This document shows, in pieces, positions 27,960-36,036 of a DNA stretch of 64,000 bases. Position numbers and translations under genes: made by a program. The notes under the pieces are model-generated. The model worked only from the letters and a program-made list of their open reading frames with translations, ran no database searches and had not been told where the DNA came from. Positions within the stretch are counted from its first letter, which is position 1. Each line of letters begins with the position of its first letter. Source of the stretch: CAWGQN01 sp963824885 (GTDB lineage Bacteria > Actinomycetota > Actinomycetes > Actinomycetales > Microbacteriaceae); contig CAWGQN010000001.1 of the NCBI GenBank assembly GCA_963824885.1, forward strand, positions 62,001 through 126,000. Reading direction: 5' to 3'.

Positions 27960-28085
27960 TTCGTACCACCCCGTTCGGTCCGTACCAAGTATCGGAGCGC
28001 ACACCGTGAGCGTGCGTGCCGTGACCGCGAATGGGGAGAAACAACCTCAATTACGCGACGGTGTGCGAATCACCGTGGGAGCGCG

Positions 28086-28613
28086 CTAGTGAGGGCGAGC
28101 GTATTGTGCAAATGACGCGCGAATCTTTCGAACCTTTGGTGCCGCGATCGCACGGCAATATCCTTGACCGGGATTTTTCGAAAAGAAGTCTTGGTGCTCG
28201 TCTTCCGCGGGATAGAAAGCGCCGAGGCGATCAATGTGGGTCACAATCGGATCGTCCCACCACTCGGCGGCGCGCAATCGAGCCGATTCGAAAAGCGCGC
28301 GCTGTTTATCGTCTCCGTAGAAGAGGGCGGAACGATATTGTGTTCCGACATCGGCGCCCTGGCGGTTGAGCTGGGTCGGATCGTGCAGCGAAAAGAAGAC
28401 GTCGAGAATTACTTCGGGAGGGATGATGTCAGGATCAAACGTGACCGCTACCGCCTCGGCGTGCCCCGTCGTGCCGGTCGTCACGAGGTCGTACGTGGGC
28501 TCTCGAGCGGTGCCGCCCGTGTAACCGGATACGACGTCGCTCACACCGCGAAGAGTACGAAAGACCGCGTCCAGGCACCAAAAACATCCGCCCGCTACAA
28601 CGAACGTTTGCAT
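28086..28613 (-). CDS. msrA: Peptide-methionine (S)-S-oxide reductase
   Basis: 175 residues from the ATG at 28611-28613, with GGGGGA upstream. The catalytic motif GGCFWC is at residues 9-14, followed by GYTGG. Tyr in QYRSALFY and the substrate residues in EDEHQDFF match MsrA. It repairs oxidised methionine in the cytoplasm. The C-terminus has one Cys in GQGYCRA, which could resolve the sulfenic intermediate. Monocistronic, divergent from the next gene. Confidence 0.94.
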   Translation of the reverse strand: MQTFVVAGGCFWCLDAVFRTLRGVSDVVSGYTGGTAREPTYDLVTTGTTGHAEAVAVTFDPDIIPPEVILDVFFSLHDPTQLNRQGADVGTQYRSALFYGDDKQRALFESARLRAAEWWDDPIVTHIDRLGAFYPAEDEHQDFFSKNPGQGYCRAIAAPKVRKIRASFAQYARPH

Positions 28614-28746
28614 AAGCGATTCCCCCCTCGAGTGCGCACCGTTGTGACTACTCGTCGCGACCGCGCCGAGCGACCGCCGCCAACAATTAACCAGAAATTC
28701 AGCGCGCCGAAGTGTCCGCGACGACGACGCGACGTACAGTGCACTT

Positions 28747-29463
28747 ATGGAATGGTTGAACAGTATTGTAACGTGGCTGGGTTCACCTGACGCTCGCACG
28801 ACAATTTTTACCGCCGTGACTCTTTTTATCGCAATTCTTGCCTCCGGATTGCTTGCCACGTGGATCGGATCGGCATCAATCAAGCGCCTTGTCGGCGCTC
28901 GAGACCGAGAACACAAGGGTTCGGCGATTGCGGCACTCGTCGATGCGGCAACCGAAGCGGCGGTGTGGAACTCACTGACACCGCAAGAACAAGCGCTTTC
29001 TGACCGCGCCGTCGGTCAAGCCGACACCGTCATGCGCCTCCTCCCCATCAAGGGCTCGGTTGTGGCCGCGAATTGGGCGGCTCACCAACTCGGGGAAATG
29101 AAACGAAACTCGGCAACGTTCGGTTATCAGTTCGATCCGGTCGTCTCGGAGTTTCGTGATCGTCTCGTTGATTGGCAGAGTAAACCTCGCCGCGCACGAA
29201 AGCTGTTTCTCTACGACATGGAACGCTGGCACTATGCGGAGAGCGATTTTGCCCAAACGCTCGACGTGCCACAAAAATCTTGGGCCGCTCGCCACGAAGA
29301 ACAAGACCCGTCCATTACGCCGGCGACCCTCCCCGCGCCGGTCGGCTTGGGCGCTCTCGTCGACCCACCGCCGGCGACAACCCGAACCCAACAGCTTCTC
29401 GACGATGTCGATGCACTCGGTCGCCGCCGCGACCTCACCACGTCGGATCGCTCAACACCGTAG
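28747..29463 (+). CDS. Conserved membrane-anchored hypothetical protein
   Basis: 238 residues with one N-terminal transmembrane helix (about 17-42, TIFTAVTLFIAILASGLLATWI) and a long soluble helical C-terminal part (AATEAAVWNSLTPQEQALSDRA, WQSKPRRARKLFLYDMERWH), ending in a Pro-rich linker and LLDDVDALGRRR. The N-terminus is probably outside and the bulk cytoplasmic. I have no family name. It stands alone between msrA and tRNA-Arg. Confidence 0.72.
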   Translation: MEWLNSIVTWLGSPDARTTIFTAVTLFIAILASGLLATWIGSASIKRLVGARDREHKGSAIAALVDAATEAAVWNSLTPQEQALSDRAVGQADTVMRLLPIKGSVVAANWAAHQLGEMKRNSATFGYQFDPVVSEFRDRLVDWQSKPRRARKLFLYDMERWHYAESDFAQTLDVPQKSWAARHEEQDPSITPATLPAPVGLGALVDPPPATTRTQQLLDDVDALGRRRDLTTSDRSTP

Positions 29464-29521
29464 AGATACCCCGTTTGGCGTTCCTGTCAGATCAGGCGTG
29501 CGTAGTACCCTGGGTCAGCTA

Positions 29522-29594
29522 GCCCCCGTAGCTCAGTGGATAGAGCAACAGCCTTCTAATCTGTCGGTCACTGGTTCGAATCCAGTCGGGGGCA
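29522..29594 (+). tRNA. tRNA-Arg (anticodon TCT)
   Basis: Acceptor GCCCCCG pairs with CGGGGGC, the D-arm is GCTCAGTGGATAGAGC, the anticodon stem ACAGC/TCTGT region carries CTTCTAA with anticodon TCT, and the T-arm is CTGGTTCGAATCCAG. Discriminator A, CCA not encoded. The next gene's 3' end lies 22 bases away. Confidence 0.95.
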
Positions 29595-29616
29595 CCCCTC
29601 GACGGTGGTCCGAACT

Positions 29617-30885
29617 CTAGTAACCTATGCCGTTTCGAAATTCAATGTTGGCGCGACTCCACGCGCGCTTCGCCGCTCTCTTGAACCGTTCGTTGCATTG
29701 AGCGCCACAAATATGCCTATCGCGATGAATCCAGTGCGCATCGGACTGGACGACCCTCCCACACCATATGCACGTTGTTCCCGCGTTTGCACGGCCGTCA
29801 GGATTTGCCAAGGCCCGCCGGAACGCCAGCGAAAAGTCATTTCCCCCAAGGTGTTTTCGCCCCTGTTCCACCACGTATGCTGGAAGCTTTGACTTTCTCG
29901 CCCCATTGGCAGCGACCCCGGCCTGCAACTCCTCCTGACTCAGGGATAAGCGGGAGATGAAAGCGTCTTCTGTGATAACTTCAAGAGGCCTTCCCTCCTC
30001 CACCAGGTTGAAGGCTTTTTGCAGTTTTCGACTGAAACTCGCTCCCGGTCGAAACGTCCTTGCATTGAAGTCGCCAGTTACTACAACTGTTGTCTGAGAC
30101 GTGACCTCGGATTGCGCCGTGCCACCATGTTCGGCAATAAGGGCCCGCGCCTGATCGCGAACCATCGATTTTAGCCCACCAGTAAAACACACGTATTGTC
30201 CCGCGAAACCGGATCCGGCATGCTCCTCACGCGAACCTTCGATTCCGAGTTCCATCGGGAAATCAGGAGGTGGTCCAGGCATCGAAGGCGCATCATTGAC
30301 ATCATCGATAAAAGTCTTCGTCGGAGCCAGTCCGACTGCGGCCGAGAGCGCTCGCGCAGACTCAACGCCCTTCATCCCCGCGAAAACAAGGAACACTTCC
30401 GCAGACATGCGAGCATCCGCCAAGGGGTCGTGATGGTCAAAGGAACCCAGATCAAGATGATTTGCGACCCAAGGAAGAGTGTAAGACGGAATTTTCAACA
30501 GTCGTCGCGCCACGCGATACGTACACGCTGTGTCCCATTCCGGCCATTCAATGTCGTACGAACTGCACACATTCAGCAGGACCGAAACGTCGAAAATGAC
30601 GTTGTGACCAACAACGAGATCGCCATCTACAAACGACCGGAATTCCGGGAATATTTCGGGCCATTCTGGTGCGTTGATCACTGATACAGCCGAGAGTCCG
30701 TGAATGCTCGAGTTCACCGTATGAAAGGTGCAAGCGTCGTCGGGGGGATGAATGAGGGAGCGGAAGGTTTCCACTACTTGACCGTTACGTACTTTAACTG
30801 CTCCAACTGCACACGCCGAGGAACGATCCGAATTAGCCGTTTCGAAATCAAGCGCTGTAAAACTTAGCGACGAAGGGGCAACCAC
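29617..30885 (-). CDS. DEDDh exonuclease (PolC/DnaQ type) with BRCT domain and C-terminal zinc motif
   Basis: About 422 residues. The N-terminal exonuclease domain has ALDFETAN (Asp, Glu), VGHNVIFDVSVL (Asp) and HDPLADARM (His, Asp), the full DEDDh set. The middle carries a BRCT domain from FAGQYVCFTGGLKSMVRDQA to TTVVVTGD. A C-terminal CIWCG ... CGAQC motif looks like a small zinc ribbon. It likely trims 3' ends in DNA repair. The start is uncertain: GTG 30885 has AAGGTG about nine bases before it, and GTG 30897 is also possible. Position flush against tRNA-Arg and lower GC suggest acquisition. Confidence 0.83.
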   Translation of the reverse strand: MVAPSSLSFTALDFETANSDRSSACAVGAVKVRNGQVVETFRSLIHPPDDACTFHTVNSSIHGLSAVSVINAPEWPEIFPEFRSFVDGDLVVGHNVIFDVSVLLNVCSSYDIEWPEWDTACTYRVARRLLKIPSYTLPWVANHLDLGSFDHHDPLADARMSAEVFLVFAGMKGVESARALSAAVGLAPTKTFIDDVNDAPSMPGPPPDFPMELGIEGSREEHAGSGFAGQYVCFTGGLKSMVRDQARALIAEHGGTAQSEVTSQTTVVVTGDFNARTFRPGASFSRKLQKAFNLVEEGRPLEVITEDAFISRLSLSQEELQAGVAANGARKSKLPAYVVEQGRKHLGGNDFSLAFRRALANPDGRANAGTTCIWCGRVVQSDAHWIHRDRHICGAQCNERFKRAAKRAWSRANIEFRNGIGY

Positions 30886-31071
30886 CCAAATACTCACCTT
30901 CCGAAAACCCGATGGCAAAACGACGGTATCAATCAGACCGGCGTGCCTCAACTAGCGCATCGTTGATCCTGCTGGCCCTCAAAAAAGGTAGCGTCTCAAC
31001 GACAATACGTCTAGATTCTCGGAACTGGGGAGTGAACCCCTGGTTCGATCATCGGTGTCGGTCAGTGCAAC

Positions 31072-31404
31072 TCAGGACTGCGGAAAGAAGGGCGCCTCGG
31101 GCGGCTTCGCCCCCGTTTGCTGCTCCCACGCCTCGAGTTCGCGCGTGAGGGCCTTGGCCAATTCAAAGACCTGCTGCGGGGGAATCCGAATTCGTGATAC
31201 AACTCGCGCCGGAAGCACGCGCCGCGTTTCGCCAACGTCGTCGGTCTGATCAACGGCCGGGCCGCGAAGCGCCGCGAAGTCGAGCACAAATACGTTTTCG
31301 GTGTGCCAAATACTCGCGAAATCGGCGAAGCTTCCCGCCTCATTTTCCGCCGGCAAATCAAGCTGGAACGTTGTCGGAATGTGCTGGTCGGACGACTCAG
31401 GCAC
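31072..31404 (-). CDS. DUF3467-family protein
   Basis: 110 residues from the GTG at 31404, which has AGGGAG six bases upstream (an earlier in-frame GTG lacks one). The sequence FQLDLPAENEAGSFADFASI, the WHTENVFVLDFAAL block, VVSRIRIPPQQVFELAKAL and the terminal ELEAWEQQTG are the DUF3467 pattern found across bacteria. The function is unknown. Soluble, acidic. Confidence 0.85.
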   Translation of the reverse strand: MPESSDQHIPTTFQLDLPAENEAGSFADFASIWHTENVFVLDFAALRGPAVDQTDDVGETRRVLPARVVSRIRIPPQQVFELAKALTRELEAWEQQTGAKPPEAPFFPQS

Positions 31405-31635
31405 GGTGTTGCTCCCTGACACTCACGGAATCGACTATACCCCGCGCGGGTCTGTTCACCGCTACCCCGTCGGCGACAATAGTCTGCACCGATTACTGTG
31501 GCAATCGCACACATGCGCTCGGCACCGGTAGAAGAACTCGTGACCACCGCGTAAGGTCTCAGTGAATCGTCCCACTATTTCCCGGTTAATCTCAGCCCGA
31601 TCTCACCGCCGTCAACGACAAGACAAGGGGCTCTC

Positions 31636-33129
31636 GTGCCGGGCAACGGTCCACCTCCAGATCAACACATACCGAGCGTGCATTCCGCTCACAGGGCGAC
31701 CGGCTCGGAACCCGTCGCTCAACCCGTTTTGCACCGAGGGCTATCGATTCGGCACCTCCAACTGATCGCGATTGGCGGGACCATTGGAACGGGCCTTTTT
31801 TTGGGTTCTGGCAAGGCGATTAGCCTCGCGGGCCCGTCCATCATTTTTGTTTACTCGATTATCGGCTTCATGCTCTTTTTTGTCATGCGCGCAATGGGAG
31901 AGCTCTTGCTATCGAACCTCGACTACAAATCGTTCATTGACTTCACAGAAGATTTGCTGGGCCCGTGGGCCGGATTCTTCACCGGCTGGACGTATTGGTT
32001 TTGTTGGATCGTCACAATCATTTCGGAGATCATTGCAATTTCTGGCTTTGCGCTCTTCTGGTGGCCCGAAATTCCCATGTGGATCCCAGCCCTCGTGGCG
32101 ATTGTGGCTCTCCTTGCGCTGAACCTTCCCACGGTAAAAGCATTTGGCGAGATCGAGTTTTGGTTCGCCCTCGTTAAGATCATCGCGATCGTGACGCTCA
32201 TTGTCGTCGGACTCGTCATGATCTTTTCGGCGTTCCCTCTCCCGAGCGGTGACACGGCCAGCTTCTCCAATATTTGGACCGACAATGGCCTATTCCCCAA
32301 CGGTTTTCTGGGCTTCGTCGCGGGGTTTCAGGTGGCCGTGTTCAGTTTCGTTGGTCTTGAAATGATCGGAACAGCAGCCGCTGAGACTCGAGATCCGGAA
32401 CGAAACATGCCGCGCGCGATCAATACGATTCCGCTGCGTCTCATGCTTTTCTATGTGCTGTCGATAACCATAATCATGTCGGTCACCCCGTGGTCACAAA
32501 TAGGTCCTGAAACAAGTCCCTTCGTCGCGATGTTCATGCTCGCGGGGATAACAATGGCCGCGGGAATCATTAACTTCGTCGTTCTCACGTCGGCAGCGTC
32601 GGCGGCGAACAGCGGAATCTACTCCACCAGTCGCATGCTGTTCGGTCTCGCGAGAGCGGGAGACGCCATGGCACGTTTCGGCCGCCTGTCTTCGCGCAAA
32701 ATTCCGGCAAACGCGCTCATATTTTCGTGCGCGTTCCTTCTCCTCGCGGTTGGTCTTCTCTATGCCGGCAAATCGGTCATGGAAGCGTTCACGATGACGA
32801 CGACACTCGCGTCGCTGTTGTTCATTTTCGTGTGGAGCATGATTCTCATCGCGTACGTGGCTTTTCGGCGCCGGCGTCCCACATTACACGCACAATCCGC
32901 GTATAAAATGCCCGGCGGTGTCGCCATGTGCGTGGTCGTGTTGGTCTTCTTTGCTTTCGTGCTGTGGGCCCTCAGCCAAAAAGACGACACGCGTTTTGGA
33001 TTGTTGCTGACGCCCGTGTGGTTTGCCGTGCTGGGTGTCGCGTACGCGCTCGTGCGCAAAAATGATTGGCATCGTGTTCGCCGAGAATCGTTCGCCAAAA
33101 AACTGCGAGATGAAATCGCCGAGCTCTGA
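31636..33129 (+). CDS. Amino-acid permease (APC superfamily, AAT/CycA type)
   Basis: 497 residues, GTG start with AAGGGG upstream. About 12 membrane spans; the first is preceded by RHLQLIAIGGTIGTGLFLGSG, the amino-acid transporter family signature with the substrate-binding GTIGTG loop in TM1. Closest in look to D-serine/D-alanine/glycine and aromatic permeases (KSFIDFTEDLLGPWAGFFTG, SAASAANSGIYSTSRMLF). Proton-coupled uptake is likely; substrate is not certain. Ends 51 bases before orn, with a hairpin between. Confidence 0.9.
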   Translation: MPGNGPPPDQHIPSVHSAHRATGSEPVAQPVLHRGLSIRHLQLIAIGGTIGTGLFLGSGKAISLAGPSIIFVYSIIGFMLFFVMRAMGELLLSNLDYKSFIDFTEDLLGPWAGFFTGWTYWFCWIVTIISEIIAISGFALFWWPEIPMWIPALVAIVALLALNLPTVKAFGEIEFWFALVKIIAIVTLIVVGLVMIFSAFPLPSGDTASFSNIWTDNGLFPNGFLGFVAGFQVAVFSFVGLEMIGTAAAETRDPERNMPRAINTIPLRLMLFYVLSITIIMSVTPWSQIGPETSPFVAMFMLAGITMAAGIINFVVLTSAASAANSGIYSTSRMLFGLARAGDAMARFGRLSSRKIPANALIFSCAFLLLAVGLLYAGKSVMEAFTMTTTLASLLFIFVWSMILIAYVAFRRRRPTLHAQSAYKMPGGVAMCVVVLVFFAFVLWALSQKDDTRFGLLLTPVWFAVLGVAYALVRKNDWHRVRRESFAKKLRDEIAEL

Positions 33130-33148
33130 GCAGCACGAGTCGCAATTT

Positions 33149-33172
33149 GTCTACCCGCGTGCGCGGGTAGAC
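33149..33172. terminator. 11-bp hairpin between permease and orn
   Basis: GTCTACCCGCG and CGCGGGTAGAC form a perfect inverted repeat with a 2-base spacer (about 8-9 bp of stem in practice). It could end the permease transcript, but lies only nine bases before the orn start and lacks a T-run, so a role in the orn leader is equally possible. Confidence 0.5.
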
Positions 33173-33180
33173 TTCCCCCC

Positions 33181-33813
33181 ATGGCTAGCACACCGGATCG
33201 CCTTGTATGGATCGACTGCGAAATGACCGGTCTTGACCTTGACGTTGACGAGCTGGTAGAAATCGCCGTTGTCATCACGGATTACGATCTCACGATCCTC
33301 GACCCCGGACTGAGTATTGTCATCAAGCCCGACGCATCCGCCCTCCGCAATATGAATTCCTACGTGACCGCAATGCACACCGAATCGGGTCTCGTCGATG
33401 AGATTCCTCACGGGCTCAGCGTTGCCGACGCCGAATACCACGTGCTCGAATACGTTCTCAAACACGTCCCGAGCGAACAGCACGCTCCCCTGGCAGGAAA
33501 CACGATTGGAACTGATCGCGCTTTCATTGCCAAGTTCATGCCGCGCCTTGACAAACACCTTCACTACCGAAATGTTGACGTGTCGTCCATTAAAGAGCTC
33601 TCCCGCCGCTGGTTTCCCCGCATCTATTTCAATGCACCTCCCAAGCACGGAGACCATCGCGCGCTCGCAGATATTCTCGAATCGATTCGTGAACTCCACT
33701 ATTATCGAAAAGCCGCGTTCGTTACAGATCCGGGCCCAACGACCGAACAAGTGCAAATCATTTCCCAAGAGGTCATTGACGACTTCGAGTCACGCGCCCC
33801 GTCTGCCGTGTAA
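33181..33813 (+). CDS. orn: Oligoribonuclease
   Basis: 210 residues. A DEDDh 3'-5' exoribonuclease that degrades short RNAs and linear di-GMP. LVWIDCEMTGLD at residues 8-19 carries the first Asp/Glu; AGNTIGTDRAFI gives the third acidic residue; KHGDHRALADILES supplies His and Asp. NSYVTAMHTESGL is a further family mark. tRNA-His follows closely downstream, as in many actinobacterial genomes. Confidence 0.96.
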   Translation: MASTPDRLVWIDCEMTGLDLDVDELVEIAVVITDYDLTILDPGLSIVIKPDASALRNMNSYVTAMHTESGLVDEIPHGLSVADAEYHVLEYVLKHVPSEQHAPLAGNTIGTDRAFIAKFMPRLDKHLHYRNVDVSSIKELSRRWFPRIYFNAPPKHGDHRALADILESIRELHYYRKAAFVTDPGPTTEQVQIISQEVIDDFESRAPSAV

Positions 33814-33858
33814 TACAATTCTTTCGTTGTGTTCGTCGCATGGGCGGCAACCGGCATG

Positions 33859-33934
33859 GTGGGTATAGCTCAGTTGGTAGAGCGCCTGGTTGTGGTCTAG
33901 GAGGCCGCGGGTTCAAGCCCCGTTACTCACCCCA
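33859..33934 (+). tRNA. tRNA-His (anticodon GTG), CCA encoded
   Basis: Acceptor GTGGGTA pairs with TACTCAC (one G-U), and an extra G at 33858 faces C73 as expected for tRNA-His. The D-arm is GCTCAGTTGGTAGAGC; the anticodon stem CCTGG/CTAGG carries TTGTGGT with anticodon GTG; the T-arm is GCGGGTTCAAGCCCCGT. CCA follows C73 in the DNA, unlike the other tRNAs here. Confidence 0.95.
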
Positions 33935-33969
33935 ATTCGTTTGTCGAGCTCCACCGAGGGAACGCCGTA

Positions 33970-34359
33970 GTGGCCGAGTCGCCGCACGACGCGTGTCATG
34001 CTGGTGTTGTGCACGATCTCAGCCTCGACGAATTTGAAAAGATTGTCGGCGACGAAATCGAAGCGCTGCCCAACGAAATGGTCGCCGGTCTCGACAACGT
34101 CGTTTTTGCGGTCGAAGATCGGCCAAGCAACGAGCAGCCTGACCTCTTAGGCGTGTACGACGGCATCGCTCTCACCGAACGCGGTCAATACGGCTTTGGC
34201 GAAGTTCCCGACAGAATTGTGCTGTACCGCGAGACGCATCAGGCACTGTGCGACGACGTGGCCGAATTGCGAAAACAAATACACGTGACGCTTGTGCACG
34301 AGATTGCACATTTCTTTGGAATCGACGATGACAAGCTCCACGAGCTTGGTTGGGGCTAG
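33970..34359 (+). CDS. Zincin-like metallopeptidase family protein (PF06262 type)
   Basis: 129 residues. The C-terminal HEIAHFFGIDDDKLHELGW is the HExxHxxGxxD zinc-binding site typical of this short bacterial family. DEFEKIVGDEIEALPNE at the N-terminus and VLYRETHQALC before the zinc site agree. The start is GTG 33970, with GAGGGA some distance upstream. No signal peptide, so it acts in the cytoplasm. Substrate is unknown. Confidence 0.87.
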   Translation: MAESPHDACHAGVVHDLSLDEFEKIVGDEIEALPNEMVAGLDNVVFAVEDRPSNEQPDLLGVYDGIALTERGQYGFGEVPDRIVLYRETHQALCDDVAELRKQIHVTLVHEIAHFFGIDDDKLHELGWG

Positions 34360-34374
34360 GCGGACGGCGGCGTT

Positions 34375-34632
34375 TTAAAACGTCTCGACTTCCGATTCCA
34401 CCGGGTCACTGTCGGGGATATCGAACGAATAATGCACGTGCAGCTCGCCATTGATGTGGCGCGAATCTGTCGCGTTGTACCAAAACGTCGATTCAAGACC
34501 GTCGATCGCGGCGATGACGCTCACGCGTTGATCGTATTGTCCGCGAATGAGCACTCGAGTGTCGCTCTCGCCCTTGAGCGGCCCATCGACAAATTCCGCG
34601 GTATAGAATTCCCCAGCATTGTGTTCACTCAT
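34375..34632 (-). CDS. Small conserved hypothetical protein
   Basis: 85 residues, ATG start, no strong ribosome site. The sequence (YTAEFVDGPLKGESDTRVLI, STFWYNATDSRHINGELHVHY) suggests an all-beta soluble protein. It lies four bases after the kinase-like gene on the same strand, so it may be the last gene of the ECF operon. No family recognised. Confidence 0.62.
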   Translation of the reverse strand: MSEHNAGEFYTAEFVDGPLKGESDTRVLIRGQYDQRVSVIAAIDGLESTFWYNATDSRHINGELHVHYSFDIPDSDPVESEVETF

Positions 34633-34636
34633 GCCA

Positions 34637-35233
34637 TCACGTTACCGTGACAGGGAGCTCTACAATTGCGCCACTCTGTACGAGCACGTCGGCAAGCAGG
34701 TCGGGACGTTCTGTGCGAAAGAATGCCGCCTCCTGTTTGGCCCAATGATCCCAGTTGCCCTCAAACGCGTGGACAGTACGCTTGAGGGCACGCGACTTGC
34801 GCAGTGAAGCGGTCTCATCAAGCCACACTGTCATCGACGCAAGCGCTGCGCTCGCGCGCGACAGCGCACCGGACCCCTCGACTATTAAGGGTGAGTCCGG
34901 GTCAACCCGATTCCATTCAGCCGGCCGTCCGACAACCCAATCAAATCTTTGCCACTGAGCGATTCCACCCGTGCGACGAGGTTCGAGTACGCGGTCCACA
35001 ATGTGGAGCGACGCGCTCGTGAGTCCATCCCATCCGCGGTAAATGTCGTCCATTCGCACGAGAGTTGGCACGTCGTTTCGCGCCGTAATCCAGCGAGAAA
35101 CCATCCGGGACGCGAGCTCGCTCTTTCCGACCCCAGAAGGCCCGTCAATGATGATGATTGCGTGCCGCGAATCAGGGCACTTCTCGACAAGAGCGTCAAC
35201 ATCGCGTTCGTCTAGAAACCGTGGGATAGTCAT
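34637..35233 (-). CDS. P-loop ATP-binding protein, kinase-like
   Basis: 198 residues from the ATG at 35231-35233, which overlaps the ecfT stop (ATGA). Walker A is DGPSGVGKSELA near residues 29-40. RMDDIYRGWDG, a uridine-kinase-like acceptor region, follows near 62, and the lid region has SLRKSRALKR. A phosphotransferase on a small molecule is likely. Being coupled to a TPP-riboswitch-driven thiamine-type transporter, it might phosphorylate a thiamine precursor, but that is inference only. Confidence 0.75.
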   Translation of the reverse strand: MTIPRFLDERDVDALVEKCPDSRHAIIIIDGPSGVGKSELASRMVSRWITARNDVPTLVRMDDIYRGWDGLTSASLHIVDRVLEPRRTGGIAQWQRFDWVVGRPAEWNRVDPDSPLIVEGSGALSRASAALASMTVWLDETASLRKSRALKRTVHAFEGNWDHWAKQEAAFFRTERPDLLADVLVQSGAIVELPVTVT

Positions 35234-36036
35234 TTTCCGATAAAATTCCACGTGCCGGCCCACACTGACGCGGCAATGGCCGCCGCGGCGACGACCGTAC
35301 CGACGAGAAGCAACACTGTTTCCGCCACGCCAAATCGGGATGGTCGTGCCCACGTACGCGGTGTGGTGCCACCAAAGCCCTTCGCTTCCATCGCGGTGGC
35401 GAGTTTGCTCCCTCGTCGAATAGAAATCACCACGAGTGCTGCCGACTGACGAAATACCCGCGCAAAGAAACCAGAGTCGGCGATTCCACGAGCCCGACGG
35501 GCCATCCCGAGCGCGCGCCAATCGTCAAAAATAATGGCAACAAGGCGAAGCCCCGCGAGGCCTCCCACGACGAAACGCGAAGGCAATCGGACCACTTGCC
35601 CGAGTCCGTCGGCCAGATCTGTCGGGTCAATCGTAAGAAATAGGACGATTGCGGGGAGGCCGACGGCAAGGACGCGCAGCGTAGTTGCCGCGCCGAGACT
35701 GAGGGAACCCTCGGTCACGACGACGAAACCGAACTGCCACAGAATACTCCCGTGTCCACGCCCATAAAGAGCAGTGGTGATCCCGGCCAAGGGTGCTGAC
35801 ATCCACACGGGCGCGGTGCGAATCGCAAGGGTCCGGAACGACAATCCACACCACGCAAACAACACGCTCTCAAGAGCGAGCGCAACCGCCGCTGACACCC
35901 AATCAATCGTGAGCAAGAGTGCGAGGCCCAGCAAAAACGCCGCGCCCACTTTCGCAACGGGATTGACGCGGATGATCGACGGGCCGCTCGAGAGGCCACT
36001 ATCACGCGCGCGTTCGTCGCGCCGAGGCACGCTCAC
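35230..36036 (-). CDS. ecfT: Energy-coupling factor transporter transmembrane protein (EcfT)
   Basis: 268 residues. Membrane spans are at about 28-75, 95-140 and 235-262. The two coupling-helix motifs of EcfT are visible: MARRARGI near 180 and AMEAKGFG near 212, each with the Ala-Arg/Lys-Gly signature that contacts the ATPases. GTG start overlapping the ecfA stop (GTGA). It connects the substrate-binding S component to the ATPase pair. Confidence 0.9.
   Translation of the reverse strand: MSVPRRDERARDSGLSSGPSIIRVNPVAKVGAAFLLGLALLLTIDWVSAAVALALESVLFAWCGLSFRTLAIRTAPVWMSAPLAGITTALYGRGHGSILWQFGFVVVTEGSLSLGAATTLRVLAVGLPAIVLFLTIDPTDLADGLGQVVRLPSRFVVGGLAGLRLVAIIFDDWRALGMARRARGIADSGFFARVFRQSAALVVISIRRGSKLATAMEAKGFGGTTPRTWARPSRFGVAETVLLLVGTVVAAAAIAASVWAGTWNFIGK

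Noticed and set aside
29595..31060. tRNA-Arg attachment-site duplication around the DEDDh gene
   Set aside because: No second copy of the tRNA 3' end could be seen near 30950-31060.
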